A stretch of 64,000 nucleotides of DNA from positions 6,656,501 to 6,720,500 of the forward strand of contig NZ_CP093280.1 in NCBI RefSeq assembly GCF_026651855.1, written 5' to 3'. The translations under genes were made by a program, and so were the position numbers. This document shows positions 1 through 9,417 of this stretch, piece by piece. The notes beneath the pieces were generated by a model. The model worked only from the letters and a program-made list of their open reading frames with translations. It did not search any database and had not been told where the DNA came from. This stretch comes from Pseudomonas silvicola. Lineage in GTDB: Bacteria > Pseudomonadota > Gammaproteobacteria > Pseudomonadales > Pseudomonadaceae. Within the stretch, counting starts at the first letter, position 1. The number at the start of each line of letters is the position of its first letter.

Positions 1-344
1 GGCGCTACGCTTGTCTCAAGCAACAACGAAAGGCATTGAGGAGAGCGCCATGAGCAAGTACCTGCCCCACATTCCCGGTTTCCACTGGCAGAACAACACC
101 GACCATACCGGCGAGCTGATCGGTTTGCCGCTGATCGGACTGGGTGGAGTGCTGATCGTCTCGGGCGTGCTGGACGCCAGCTTCCTTCCCCTGGCTGTCG
201 GCGTGATAGGCGTGGTGGCCGGGCTTGGGTTGCGCAAAGCGCATTGATCCGCTGCCGCACAACCCTGTCGTTTACCCGAACACGGTGACCGTCTGACGAC
301 TGATGGCCACCAACTCCCCCGCTTCCGTCCACAGCATCGCCGAG
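1..344. repeat. Left copy of an 874-bp tandem duplication (incomplete at window edge)
   Basis: Bases 1-344 match 875-1218 at a constant offset of 874 with one difference (A at 148, C at 1022). The copy holds the small membrane-protein gene and, at 272-344, the last 24 codons of the minus-strand thioesterase gene. At 333-344 it stops matching the thioesterase and continues as a chemotaxis-receptor gene. The junction is a 12-bp stretch, AGCATCGCCGAG, that could belong to either gene. This is the expected product of a tandem duplication whose original unit ran from the receptor gene to the thioesterase 3' end. The intact receptor would lie just left of the window. Confidence 0.9.
50..247 (+). 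CDS. Small two-segment membrane protein, copy 1
   Basis: A 65-residue protein starting at ATG 50, preceded by GAGGAGAG at good spacing. An in-frame TTG at 11 would add 13 residues but has no clear ribosome binding site. The N-terminal 25 residues are polar with aromatic residues (PHIPGFHW). Two hydrophobic stretches separated by a short turn follow (about residues 25-40 and 43-60), and it ends with a basic RKAH tail, so an inner-membrane hairpin is likely. I do not recognise a named family. It is identical in protein sequence to the copy at 924-1121; the one nucleotide difference is a silent Gly codon change. Confidence 0.7.
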   Translation: MSKYLPHIPGFHWQNNTDHTGELIGLPLIGLGGVLIVSGVLDASFLPLAVGVIGVVAGLGLRKAH

Positions 345-821
345 CAGACCAACCTGCTGGCCCTGAACGCCGCCATCGAAGCGGCGCGGGCTGGGGAAAT
401 GGGCCGCGGCTTCGCCGTGGTGGCCGATGAGGTACGCAACCTGGCCAAGCGCGTGCAGACCTCTACCGACGAAATCACCACCATGATCACCGCCCTGCAG
501 GCCGGCACCCGCGACGCCGTCGACTTCATGCAGGAGAGCTCGTTCAAGGCCGACGATTGCGTGCAGCAGGCCCGCGAAGCCGGTGAGGCGCTGGCGCAGA
601 TCACCGGGGCCGTGGCGCAGATGCGCGAAAGCAACACGCAGATCGCCGTCGCCGCCGAGCAGCAAAGCCAGGTGGCCGAGGAAATGAACCGAGCGGTGGT
701 GAGCATTCGCGACGTCACGGAAAATACCGTGCAGCAGACCGTCGACTCCGCCGCCACCAGCACCGACCTGGCCAGCTTGGCCACGGAATTGAACCGGGCC
801 ATCGGGCAGCTGAAGCTGTAA
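333..821 (+). pseudogene. Methyl-accepting chemotaxis protein, C-terminal signalling fragment
   Basis: This is the 3' part of a chemotaxis receptor gene. It begins inside the conserved hairpin tip that binds CheA/CheW ([20 protein letters not shown], then [17 protein letters not shown]) and runs through the descending helix to a natural stop at 819-821. The sensor domain, membrane segments, HAMP domain and ascending helix are missing. The 5' edge is the duplication junction, where antisense thioesterase sequence replaces receptor sequence. An ATG at 303, inside that antisense sequence, would allow a 172-residue product with ten foreign N-terminal residues. No promoter is seen, so I call it a non-functional duplicate of a receptor expected intact just upstream of the window. 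Confidence 0.85.
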
Positions 822-828
822 AGAAGAC

Positions 829-847
829 GGCTATCGCAACGATAGCC
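829..847 (+). terminator. Hairpin after the receptor fragment
   Basis: GGCTATCG-CAA-CGATAGCC is a perfect 8-bp stem starting 7 bases after the receptor stop codon. It lacks a strong T tract, so termination is plausible but not certain. Confidence 0.5.
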
Positions 848-857
848 AAGCATCATT

Positions 858-878
858 CGCCGGGCTCGGCGCCCGGCG
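858..878. repeat. GC-rich perfect inverted repeat
   Basis: CGCCGGGC-TCGGC-GCCCGGCG forms an 8-bp stem with a 5-base loop between the receptor tail and the second small-protein gene. It could be a REP-like element or a bidirectional terminator. Confidence 0.4.
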
Positions 879-1218
879 CTACGCTTGTCTCAAGCAACAA
901 CGAAAGGCATTGAGGAGAGCGCCATGAGCAAGTACCTGCCCCACATTCCCGGTTTCCACTGGCAGAACAACACCGACCATACCGGCGAGCTGATCGGTTT
1001 GCCGCTGATCGGACTGGGTGGCGTGCTGATCGTCTCGGGCGTGCTGGACGCCAGCTTCCTTCCCCTGGCTGTCGGCGTGATAGGCGTGGTGGCCGGGCTT
1101 GGGTTGCGCAAAGCGCATTGATCCGCTGCCGCACAACCCTGTCGTTTACCCGAACACGGTGACCGTCTGACGACTGATGGCCACCAACTCCCCCGCTTCC
1201 GTCCACAGCATCGCCGAG
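875..1218. repeat. Right copy of the 874-bp tandem duplication
   Basis: Matches 1-344 with one mismatch. In this copy the sequence passes straight through the AGCATCGCCGAG microhomology into the rest of the thioesterase gene, so this is the ancestral-looking arrangement. Confidence 0.9.
924..1121 (+). CDS. Small two-segment membrane protein, copy 2
   Basis: This 65-residue protein has the same sequence as the product of 50-247 and the same GAGGAGAG ribosome binding site. Two hydrophobic segments are predicted, with no recognisable domain. It sits between the receptor tail and a convergent thioesterase gene. Having two identical copies is a consequence of the tandem duplication and may raise dosage. 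Confidence 0.7.
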   Translation: MSKYLPHIPGFHWQNNTDHTGELIGLPLIGLGGVLIVSGVLDASFLPLAVGVIGVVAGLGLRKAH

Positions 1219-1943
1219 GTATGCCCGTACCCATCACGGGCATGCTCGATAGTCGCGCAATAACGGCACCAGTCCAGCGTGGTCAAGGCTGCCAGCGGTT
1301 GCACGAATTCAAGGGTCCAGGCCAGGGTGCTGCCCGGCGCCGGGTGGCGCAGGTGGGGCAGTACCGCCGGGGGCCAGGCGTCCACCAGCGCCAACAGGTG
1401 CGCTTCGGTGACAGGGGCGGCCGCGGTTTCGTCACGCAACCGCACCCAGCCGCCCATCTGCCGACCACTGCCACCGGTGAACGGCAAGCCACCCCTTCCC
1501 CAGCGCATGTCCAGGTGGCGGATGTACTCGGGGGTCACGCCCTTGACGTAAGGCAACGCCGTGGACTCGGCCAGGGGTTTGAGTTCCACCGCCGGCAGCG
1601 CCGGCACGTCGATGGCCGATTCGCGCGGCGCGCCGAAACTGGCCTGCATCAGCGTCACCGTGCCGCCTTCGGCCACCGCCCGGCCCAGCAGGGAAACCAC
1701 CGATTTGCCTTCGCGCAGCATTTCCACATCAAAACGAATGGGCGCTTCCAGCGGCGCGGGCGCCACGAACGTGATGGCCAGTGACCGTACCGGGCGGCCC
1801 GGCCCGACCTTCGCCTGCAGCGCTTCGAACAACAGCGCCGCCACCAGCCCACCGTACCCCGCGCGGCCCTGGGCCCACTCGCCGGGAATGACCACGGCCT
1901 CGGGATGTTGACGGACAGCAGCAAGCAGGTCAGCGAATTTCAT
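1146..1943 (-). CDS. Acyl-CoA thioesterase family protein (double hot-dog)
   Basis: A 265-residue protein with the layout of TesB-like / 4HBT_3 thioesterases. The N-terminal hot-dog domain has the GRAGYGGLVAALLFEAL helix and a following strand (RSLAITFVAPAP). The second half, with GGSGRQMGGWVRLRD and DAWPPAVLP, matches the C-terminal hot-dog domain that carries the catalytic Asp in this family (D in LVDAWPP). The family hydrolyses acyl-CoA thioesters in the cytoplasm; the substrate here cannot be told. It ends convergently with the small membrane-protein gene. The last 24 codons are also present at 272-344 as a duplication remnant. Confidence 0.8.
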   Translation of the reverse strand: MKFADLLAAVRQHPEAVVIPGEWAQGRAGYGGLVAALLFEALQAKVGPGRPVRSLAITFVAPAPLEAPIRFDVEMLREGKSVVSLLGRAVAEGGTVTLMQASFGAPRESAIDVPALPAVELKPLAESTALPYVKGVTPEYIRHLDMRWGRGGLPFTGGSGRQMGGWVRLRDETAAAPVTEAHLLALVDAWPPAVLPHLRHPAPGSTLAWTLEFVQPLAALTTLDWCRYCATIEHARDGYGHTSAMLWTEAGELVAISRQTVTVFG

Positions 1944-2026
1944 GGCAACCTCGAATACGGTGGCAAAGGCCGATCTTAACCAGCAACCTCAGGGCCGGCA
2001 GGCCCTGTTTCAGCCATTTTCGCGGC

Positions 2027-2791
2027 TTAATGCTTCAGGGCAGCAAGCAGTTTGTCCAACGCCCGGTCACTGCGCTGCTCACCTTTGACCAGCGCGGCCT
2101 GCCATTCGGGCAGGCAGGGCAAGAGGTCCGGTTCCTGCTCTACTTGCAGCAGCCACTGCCAGTTGTCGTGCCAATCGCCCAGGGCACCCTGGGCCTGCCT
2201 GAGCCGCTTGACCAGTGGTTCGCTGGCGCGGCTGAGCGCCGGGTAGGCCTCTACGCCGTAGCGCACCCGCTTGATCAGCAAGCGCAGGCGATGGCGGTCA
2301 TGCCCCGGGTCTTGCAGTGCCTCTTCCAATTGCCGCCACTGCTTGCCCAGCCGCTTGTCGACCCGCTTGTGCAGCCCGCCCAGCAACTTTTCCCGTTGGG
2401 CCGCGCGGGCAAAACGCGGGAAGCCATCGAGGATGCGTACCAGCCGCGCCAATTCGGCACTGGCCGCGACCTGCGGGTATACCCCGCGCATCTGTGCCAC
2501 ACGTCGCTGAGCCAAGGCTTGATGCCCGCGCGTGTGCAGATGGGCGGCCAAGACTTCACGGTCCCGGTAGGGCGTGGTCAACTGGCCGACGCCCTTGGCG
2601 GCCTCTTCCAACTGATCGACGCCCGGCAGCCCCCGCAGTGGCCGGGTCAGGCTGCGCAAGCGACGCACCGTGGTGCGCAGGTCGTGCAGCGCCTCGGGAT
2701 CGGTGTGTGCTTCCAGGCGCGCCTGGCACGCCAGCAAGCGTATTTCGATACCCACCAGGTGGGCGATGACTTCATCCAGCAATTTCGACAT
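2027..2791 (-). CDS. CHAD domain-containing protein
   Basis: A 254-residue, strongly basic helical protein with the CHAD pattern: conserved His and basic residues in ALHDLRTTVRRLRSL near residue 37, then a second repeat with HRLRLLIKRVRYGVEAY. CHAD domains bind inorganic polyphosphate through these lysines and arginines and are often linked to polyphosphate granules. There is no CYTH domain, so this is the stand-alone form. The gene starts immediately after the transglutaminase stop codon (ATG at 2791, stop at 2794), which suggests it is the last gene of the MoxR/DUF58/TgpA operon. Confidence 0.85.
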   Translation of the reverse strand: MSKLLDEVIAHLVGIEIRLLACQARLEAHTDPEALHDLRTTVRRLRSLTRPLRGLPGVDQLEEAAKGVGQLTTPYRDREVLAAHLHTRGHQALAQRRVAQMRGVYPQVAASAELARLVRILDGFPRFARAAQREKLLGGLHKRVDKRLGKQWRQLEEALQDPGHDRHRLRLLIKRVRYGVEAYPALSRASEPLVKRLRQAQGALGDWHDNWQWLLQVEQEPDLLPCLPEWQAALVKGEQRSDRALDKLLAALKH

Positions 2792-4774
2792 TTAAGACGA
2801 CTCCCGAACCGCCACGCGATGCACGCCGTCCAGGCTGGCCCGCACTGCCTTGAATTGTTGACGCAACTGCCGCAGGTCTGCCGGCTGGCCGCCATAACGC
2901 TGGGCGATGAATGCCTCACTGAACGCCTCGATCACGGCCGCCTGGGCCGCGAAATGCCGGCCAGCACGGCGGGCGTACGCCTGGGCGCCCTCCCCTGGGG
3001 CGCGTGGCAAACCGTGGCGCGCCAGCAGCGTTTCAAAACCCTGGTACACCTGCAACTGGCTATCGACGGCACGCCGCCAGGGCTTCAACAGCACCAGCGC
3101 CAGCACGATCAACAGCACCAGTAAGCCCACCGGCAATACCGAACTGGCCAGGCCCTTGAACCAGCGGTTGAGGAAGTTCAGTTGCTGCGCGCTCTGGTAG
3201 TCCAGCACCCAACGCTGCCAGCCATAGTTAAGGTTATCCCAGCCCAGGCGCAAGTCGTTGGCCCAACTGAAGTGACGCAGGCGCAACGGTGAGAACGGCG
3301 CGTCGCTGAGAAACTCCTCATCGCCGGCCAGCGCCGCTTCCGGCCCCTGGTCAATGCGCAGCGGCGACACAGCCGCCGTGGGGTCGGCGCTGCGCCAGCC
3401 ACGGCCCGCCTGCCAGTATTCAACCCACGCGTGGGCATCGAACTGGCGCAGGGTCAGGTAGCGCCCGGCCGGGTTCAACTCACCGCCCTGGTAACCCACC
3501 ACCATGCGCGCCGGGATGCCGGCGGCCCGCAGCAGGTACGTCATGGCCCCGGCATAGTGAGCGCAGAACCCGGCACGGCTGTTGAACAGGAAACCGTCGA
3601 CACTGTCAGCGCCCAGCGCTGGCGGCTTGAGGGTGTAATGATAATCCTCGTCGTGAAAATGCTGGAGCACCGCCTGCACCAGGGCATCGGGCTGGGGGTA
3701 ACGCGCCTTGAGTTCCTGGGCCCATTGGCGCGTGCGCGGATCACCGTTGGCCGGCAGGCGCAGGTCCTGGCGGCGAATGGCCTCGCTCAACTGCAGGTCG
3801 CGGATGGCCTGGGGCGACGACGTCACGTTGTACAGCAAGGGTCGGTCCAGGGGCTGCATCCGGGTCAGGCGGAAGTCCGCCATCTGGCGCACGCCAGGCA
3901 GGTCCGTGTGCGCCACGTCCATGCCGTACAGCCAGCGATCGCCGGGCTGCTGAATGATGCGGTAGCGCAGTTGCGGGCCGTTGGGCTGCCAGGCGGCCAC
4001 CGGCAAACCTCGGGACATTTCCGATTGGCTCCAGCGCCCGCCGTCGAACCGCTCCAGGGTGAAGGCCCGCCAGTACAGCGCCTGGCGAGGTGGCATCGGC
4101 CCCTCGAAGCTGACCTGCATCACCAGTTGCGCCGAGCGCCCCAGTTCGGCCACATCTCCCGGTGTCATGCTCTCGGCCAGGCCGGTCTGCGCCTTGTTGC
4201 TGGGGATCGGCAACGACCACAAGGGCTCCAGGCGCGGGAAGAACACAAAGAACAACAGCATCAGCGGCAGCGCCTGAGCCAGAATCGCCAAGGCCAGGCG
4301 CAAGGTCGCCAGCGGCTGTGCCACCAGGCGGGTCTGTTGCAGGCCGATCATGGCGGTCAGCAGCGCGGTCACTGGCAGCACGCTGTACAGTGCCCACGGC
4401 AGACTGGCGTCGTACAGGTAGGCCACCACCACACAGAAGAAACCCAGATAGATCAGCACCCGGGCGTCGCGCAAGGTGCGCATTTCCACCACTTTGAGCA
4501 TGAAGGTGGCCACCAGCAACGTCGCCGCCGCGTCCAGGCCGATGAGCACCCCCCGGGACATGAACACCCCGGCCGCCGTGGCCACCACCATGCCCGCCTT
4601 CACCAGCAAGCCCGGGAACGCCGCGCGCATGCGGAAAATCTGCACCCGCCACAGGGTGCACCCCAGCCACAGGCCCACCATCCACAGGGGCACATGGGGC
4701 CAGAACGGCACGATCACCAGGCACTGCGCCAGCAGCAACCATCCCAGGCTGATACGCGGAATGGTCGGCGTCAT
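2792..4774 (-). CDS. tgpA: TgpA-type membrane transglutaminase
   Basis: A 660-residue membrane protein. About six hydrophobic segments fill the first 200 residues. A large periplasmic part follows with a transglutaminase-like core: the Cys of RAGFCAHYAGAM, the His of FDAHAWVEYW and the Asp of WRSADPTAA form the Cys-His-Asp triad. A further membrane segment (LPVGLLVLLIVLALVLL) and a cytoplasmic DUF4129-like tail complete it. This is the architecture of P. aeruginosa TgpA, an essential inner-membrane protein with periplasmic transglutaminase activity. I chose ATG 4774 because it overlaps the DUF58 stop by four bases (ATGA). A longer reading upstream would overlap DUF58 heavily. Confidence 0.9.
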   Translation of the reverse strand: MTPTIPRISLGWLLLAQCLVIVPFWPHVPLWMVGLWLGCTLWRVQIFRMRAAFPGLLVKAGMVVATAAGVFMSRGVLIGLDAAATLLVATFMLKVVEMRTLRDARVLIYLGFFCVVVAYLYDASLPWALYSVLPVTALLTAMIGLQQTRLVAQPLATLRLALAILAQALPLMLLFFVFFPRLEPLWSLPIPSNKAQTGLAESMTPGDVAELGRSAQLVMQVSFEGPMPPRQALYWRAFTLERFDGGRWSQSEMSRGLPVAAWQPNGPQLRYRIIQQPGDRWLYGMDVAHTDLPGVRQMADFRLTRMQPLDRPLLYNVTSSPQAIRDLQLSEAIRRQDLRLPANGDPRTRQWAQELKARYPQPDALVQAVLQHFHDEDYHYTLKPPALGADSVDGFLFNSRAGFCAHYAGAMTYLLRAAGIPARMVVGYQGGELNPAGRYLTLRQFDAHAWVEYWQAGRGWRSADPTAAVSPLRIDQGPEAALAGDEEFLSDAPFSPLRLRHFSWANDLRLGWDNLNYGWQRWVLDYQSAQQLNFLNRWFKGLASSVLPVGLLVLLIVLALVLLKPWRRAVDSQLQVYQGFETLLARHGLPRAPGEGAQAYARRAGRHFAAQAAVIEAFSEAFIAQRYGGQPADLRQLRQQFKAVRASLDGVHRVAVRESS

Positions 4775-5730
4775 GCGCGCCCCTGCCCGTACAGCGCCAA
4801 GGCGCGCAGGCAGGCCTCGCGGTGGCCGTCGCTGGTGTCCACCGGCAGGTAGCAATCCGGCAACCGCAGGGCAAACGGCCGCTGCTCGCGGGACAGCTCC
4901 AGCACCCAATGGCACAGGCGCGACAGACGCTGCTCAAGGTCGCCGCCCAATGCCATGAAATCCAGGCACAGTTCGCGGCCGCGCAGGTCAGCGAACTCCT
5001 TGACCAGCAGCTGTCCGCCACGCGAATAGGCCTTCCAGTGCAGGCGCCGCCACGAGTCGCCCGGTTGGTAGTCCTTCAAGCCTTGGTAGTCATCCACCCC
5101 CTGCCCGGCTACCCGCTGGCCCTCGCCTTCACTGTCATCGACGGCGCTGGCCATCACGGGTAATTCACCCTCCAGGGGGCGCGGGTAGACCAGCACGCGC
5201 TGGCCCAGGTTGAAGTAGCTCCACGCCCGCAGCACGCCCAGCGGAAAGGTGCTCTGCAGGCGCATGCGTGGCGCGGCCAGCCACCCGCGCGTGGCGGTGG
5301 GCAAATTCAGTTCCAGCTCCAGCGCCGTGCCGGCGGCCACGTCGACACTCTGCAGCGAGTCCGCAGACCAACCCACCGCGATGGCCTGGTGTTCTCGCCC
5401 CGCGCTTTCCAGGCGCAGCAGGAACCGCGCGTGCTCACCGGCGAACACCGCCGGGGTGCCGGCACCGGCGACCCGCAAGCCACTGACGTTGCGAAAGGTA
5501 TGCAGGATGGCCACCACGAATACCGAGCCCAGCAGGAACACCAGGGCGTAGGCCATGCTGTTCTGGTAGTTGATGGCCGCCAGCAGAATCAACAACAGCA
5601 CCACGGCAAAACCGGCGCCGCTGCGGTCGGGCATGATGTAGATCTGCCGCTGGCCCAACTGCACCTGTGCCACGGGCGGTGCGCGGCGGTCCTGCCACCG
5701 CCGCACGCCCTGGCGCAGGCGGGCGATCAC
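4771..5730 (-). CDS. DUF58 domain protein of the MoxR-TgpA operon
   Basis: About 319 residues. Two hydrophobic segments near the N-terminus (FAVVLLLILLAA and MAYALVFLLGSVFVVAIL) anchor it. The C-terminal half has the DUF58 signature GQGVDDYQGLKDYQPGDSWR followed by HWKAYSR and LLVKEF. DUF58 proteins are von Willebrand A-related and accompany MoxR ATPases; the biochemical role is not settled. I favour the GTG start at 5730, which overlaps the MoxR stop as GTGA. An upstream start at 5757 would add nine residues. It is translationally coupled to both neighbours. Confidence 0.85.
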   Translation of the reverse strand: MIARLRQGVRRWQDRRAPPVAQVQLGQRQIYIMPDRSGAGFAVVLLLILLAAINYQNSMAYALVFLLGSVFVVAILHTFRNVSGLRVAGAGTPAVFAGEHARFLLRLESAGREHQAIAVGWSADSLQSVDVAAGTALELELNLPTATRGWLAAPRMRLQSTFPLGVLRAWSYFNLGQRVLVYPRPLEGELPVMASAVDDSEGEGQRVAGQGVDDYQGLKDYQPGDSWRRLHWKAYSRGGQLLVKEFADLRGRELCLDFMALGGDLEQRLSRLCHWVLELSREQRPFALRLPDCYLPVDTSDGHREACLRALALYGQGRA

Positions 5731-6644
5731 AGCGCCGCCACTTCTTTGAGCAACCACTGCACCAGTGCCCCACCCCCCTGGCCCGTGGGGTCGGCACGCT
5801 CGCGCAGGCGGTGGCTGACCACCGAGGGCAACACCGCCTGCACGTCTTCGGGAATCACATAGTCGCGCCCCAGCACCAGGGCCCAGGCCCGCGCCGCGGC
5901 CAACAGTGCCAGGCTGGCGCGAGGCGACAGGCCCCAGGCGAACTGTGGCTGGGTACGGGTGGCCTCTACCAGCCGCAGCACGTAGTCCACCAGCGCATCG
6001 CTGACCCGCACTTCGCGGGCTAGTTGTTGCAGCATCGCCAGCTCTTCATGGTCCAGCACCGCCGCCATGCGCGGCAGCAGGTCGCGACGAGACTCGCCCA
6101 GCAGCAAGGCCTTTTCCGCTGCCTTCGCCGGGTAGCCCAGTGACAGGCGCATGAGGAAACGGTCCAGCTGCGATTCGGGCAGCGCAAAGGTGCCGCCCTG
6201 ACTGGTAGGGTTCTGGGTCGCGATGACGAAAAAAGGCTGCGGCAACGGCCGGGTGGCGCCTTCGATGGTCACCTGGCCCTCTTCCATGGCCTCCAGCAGC
6301 GCGCTCTGACTCTTGGGGGTGGCGCGGTTGATCTCATCCGCCAGCACCAGTTCGGCGAAGATCGGCCCTGGGTGAAAGACGAACTGCCCGCTGTCCTTGT
6401 CGAACACCGAGGTACCGAGGATATCGCTGGGCAGCAGGTCGGACGTGAACTGGATACGCTGGAAGCGCAGGCCCATGACGCGGGCCAGGGTGTGGCTCAA
6501 GGTGGTCTTGCCCATGCCCGGCAAGTCCTCGATCAACAGGTGCCCGCCGGCGATCAGGCAGGTCAGCGCCAGGCGAACCTGGTGTTGCTTGCCCAGCAAC
6601 ACCTCATTGACGGCTTCGAGGCAGGCGTTCAATTGGCTGTGCAT
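5727..6644 (-). CDS. MoxR-family AAA+ ATPase
   Basis: A 305-residue AAA+ ATPase of the MoxR class. Walker A is LIEDLPGMGKTTL, Walker B is LVLADEINRATPKSQSALLEAM, sensor 1 lies in FFVIATQNPT, and the arginine-finger and sensor-2 regions follow. The family acts as a chaperone-like remodeller that works with DUF58/VWA partner proteins. I chose ATG 6644 because GGAGGTGAC lies directly upstream; an ATG at 6659 lacks this. It is the first gene of the operon moxR-DUF58-tgpA-CHAD, with four-base overlaps between its first three genes. Confidence 0.9.
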   Translation of the reverse strand: MHSQLNACLEAVNEVLLGKQHQVRLALTCLIAGGHLLIEDLPGMGKTTLSHTLARVMGLRFQRIQFTSDLLPSDILGTSVFDKDSGQFVFHPGPIFAELVLADEINRATPKSQSALLEAMEEGQVTIEGATRPLPQPFFVIATQNPTSQGGTFALPESQLDRFLMRLSLGYPAKAAEKALLLGESRRDLLPRMAAVLDHEELAMLQQLAREVRVSDALVDYVLRLVEATRTQPQFAWGLSPRASLALLAAARAWALVLGRDYVIPEDVQAVLPSVVSHRLRERADPTGQGGGALVQWLLKEVAAL

Positions 6645-6722
6645 GTCACCTCCTTCCATGGGCGCCCCGACAGGGGAGCGGTCTGCAGGCGCTGGCCAGC
6701 CAGCGCCTGCAGGACAGAACGA

Positions 6723-7001
6723 TCAACGGCCGGCGCGGGACTCCTTGATGTAGAAGCGGGCTTTCTCGGCCTTGTCGGTACAACCTTCATAGGCCTCGAA
6801 CTGCTGCTGGGTCTTGGCCCCGGTCAGCAGCGACAGCGCCTTGGAATAACTCACGGTGCCGGCAAAACCTTCCGCCTTGGCCAGGTCCAGTTCATGCCAG
6901 GCGGCATCGAGCTGGGTGGCGCAATTATCGCGATAGGCCGTCTTGCCGGCGCAACCTGTCAGAACCAACGCAAACAACGGCAGGCAGATCCAGGCTTTCA
7001 T
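6723..7001 (-). CDS. Small lipoprotein
   Basis: A 92-residue protein with a lipoprotein signal peptide: MKAWICLPLFALVLTGCAG has a lysine, a hydrophobic core and an LTGC lipobox with Cys17. The mature part is helical and charged (ATQLDAAWHELDLAKAEGFA, then EGCTDKAEKARFYIKES) and holds two further cysteines that might pair. The family is unrecognised, and it resembles small Pseudomonas envelope lipoproteins of unknown function. It lies upstream of moxR on the same strand with a gap of about 78 bases, so it could be co-transcribed. Confidence 0.75.
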   Translation of the reverse strand: MKAWICLPLFALVLTGCAGKTAYRDNCATQLDAAWHELDLAKAEGFAGTVSYSKALSLLTGAKTQQQFEAYEGCTDKAEKARFYIKESRAGR

Positions 7002-7201
7002 GGGGTGACACCTCTGAAGAAAAACAGCGTTAGGTGCTGGCTCAGACGGCCAGCGGGGGAAAAAGTGCCCTGAAAGTAGCGTAGCAGGGGGGTGGAAGGC
7101 CAGGGGTGCATACTCTGGTTTCTCGATCGCCCTTGTCCCGCCCCCACCCGATGGCGCATTGTGAGCTCACCAACCACCGCAATGGTTCCGGGGGCTCAAG
7201 C

Positions 7202-8242
7202 ATGAAGAAACGCGTTGCACTGGTACTGGGCTCCGGCGGCGCCCGGGGGTATGCGCACATTGGCGTCATTGAGGAAATCGAGCGTCGAGGGTATGACATC
7301 GCCTGCGTGGCCGGCTGTTCCATGGGCGCGGTGGTCGGCGGCATCTATGCCGCCGGCAAGCTGGACGAATACCGCCGCTGGATCGAAAGCCTGGACTACC
7401 TGGATGTGCTGCGCCTGGTGGACGTGAGCTTCCGGCTGGGGGCCATTCGCGGCGAAAAGGTGTTCGGGCAGATCCGCAAGATCGTTGGCGAGCTGAACAT
7501 CGAAGACCTGCGCATTCCCTACACGGCGGTCGCCACCGACCTGACCAACCAGCAGGAAATCTGGTTCCAGGAAGGCTGCCTGCACCAGGCCATGCGCGCC
7601 TCCGCGGCCATTCCCAGCCTGTTCACCCCGGTAGTGCAAGGCAACCGCACGCTGGTGGATGGCGGGTTGTTGAACCCTTTGCCCATCGTGCCGGTGGTGT
7701 CCAGCCATTGCGACCTGATCATTGCGGTGAACCTCAACTCCACCAACCAGAAACAATACCAGTTGCCGGTGATCGAACGGCCGGCGGCGTTCAAGATGCG
7801 TTTCGATGCATTGCTCAACTCCCTGGGGTCGCATCTGCCGTTCCGGCGCAAGCAGGCCGAGGTGCTGTTGCAACTGGAACAGCAAACCCTCAAGCCCGCG
7901 GCGGCAGAGTTGCCCAACCCCTGGTTGGCGGACGCGGCCGTGCCCAGCGCCCGGCAGCCGGCGGCGCCGGAGGAAGATGGCGCGCCCAGTTCGGCGACGG
8001 GCTCGGTGATCGTCGAGAACATCGGGCCGGCGTCGTTGCTGGACCTGATCAACCAGAGTTTCGAGGTGATGCAGACCTCCTTGGCGCAATACAAGATCGC
8101 CGGCTACCCGCCCGATATTCTGATCAACGTGCCCAAGCGCGTTTGCCGGTTTTTCGAATTCTACAAGGCGCCGGAGCTGATTGCCCTGGGACGGGAGATT
8201 GCTCGGGATACGCTGGACAGTTATGAGCGGGAGAAGCGGTGA
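7202..8242 (+). CDS. Patatin-like phospholipase, RssA/NTE type
   Basis: A 346-residue protein with a clear patatin domain. The oxyanion hole is GSGGARG at residues 10-16, the nucleophile elbow is GCSMG at 38-42 with Ser40, and the catalytic Asp is in VDGG near residue 151. Patatin-like enzymes are serine lipid acyl hydrolases using a Ser-Asp dyad. No signal peptide or autotransporter barrel is present, so it should be cytosolic or membrane-peripheral. Residues 235-265 are proline- and alanine-rich and look like a linker before a helical C-terminal tail. ATG 7202 follows a G-rich Shine-Dalgarno. It is divergent from the lipoprotein/moxR operon. Confidence 0.88.
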   Translation: MKKRVALVLGSGGARGYAHIGVIEEIERRGYDIACVAGCSMGAVVGGIYAAGKLDEYRRWIESLDYLDVLRLVDVSFRLGAIRGEKVFGQIRKIVGELNIEDLRIPYTAVATDLTNQQEIWFQEGCLHQAMRASAAIPSLFTPVVQGNRTLVDGGLLNPLPIVPVVSSHCDLIIAVNLNSTNQKQYQLPVIERPAAFKMRFDALLNSLGSHLPFRRKQAEVLLQLEQQTLKPAAAELPNPWLADAAVPSARQPAAPEEDGAPSSATGSVIVENIGPASLLDLINQSFEVMQTSLAQYKIAGYPPDILINVPKRVCRFFEFYKAPELIALGREIARDTLDSYEREKR

Positions 8243-8452
8243 TCGAGCGTCGGGCGGGCGGCGCTTGGTCTCGGGATAACCCCACCTGCCACCTTGAAAT
8301 ACGGACGTACCCGAAAACCGCCCCACCTCGCAAATCCAACATTTCCCGCCTGCCAACCTCCCCCCACCCCCCTGGATAGATTAAAGTAGTGCCCCCGGCC
8401 CGGCCGTTACCTCGACGCCCGCCCCGGCCACCCTTTCCAGGAACCTTCATCG

Positions 8453-9412
<960 letters not shown>

Positions 9413-9417
9413 CCACC

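Noticed and set aside
303-821. The receptor fragment as a functional 172-residue protein starting at ATG 303
   Set aside because: The ATG lies in antisense thioesterase sequence brought in by the duplication, and the product lacks sensor and membrane parts. I list it as a pseudogene.
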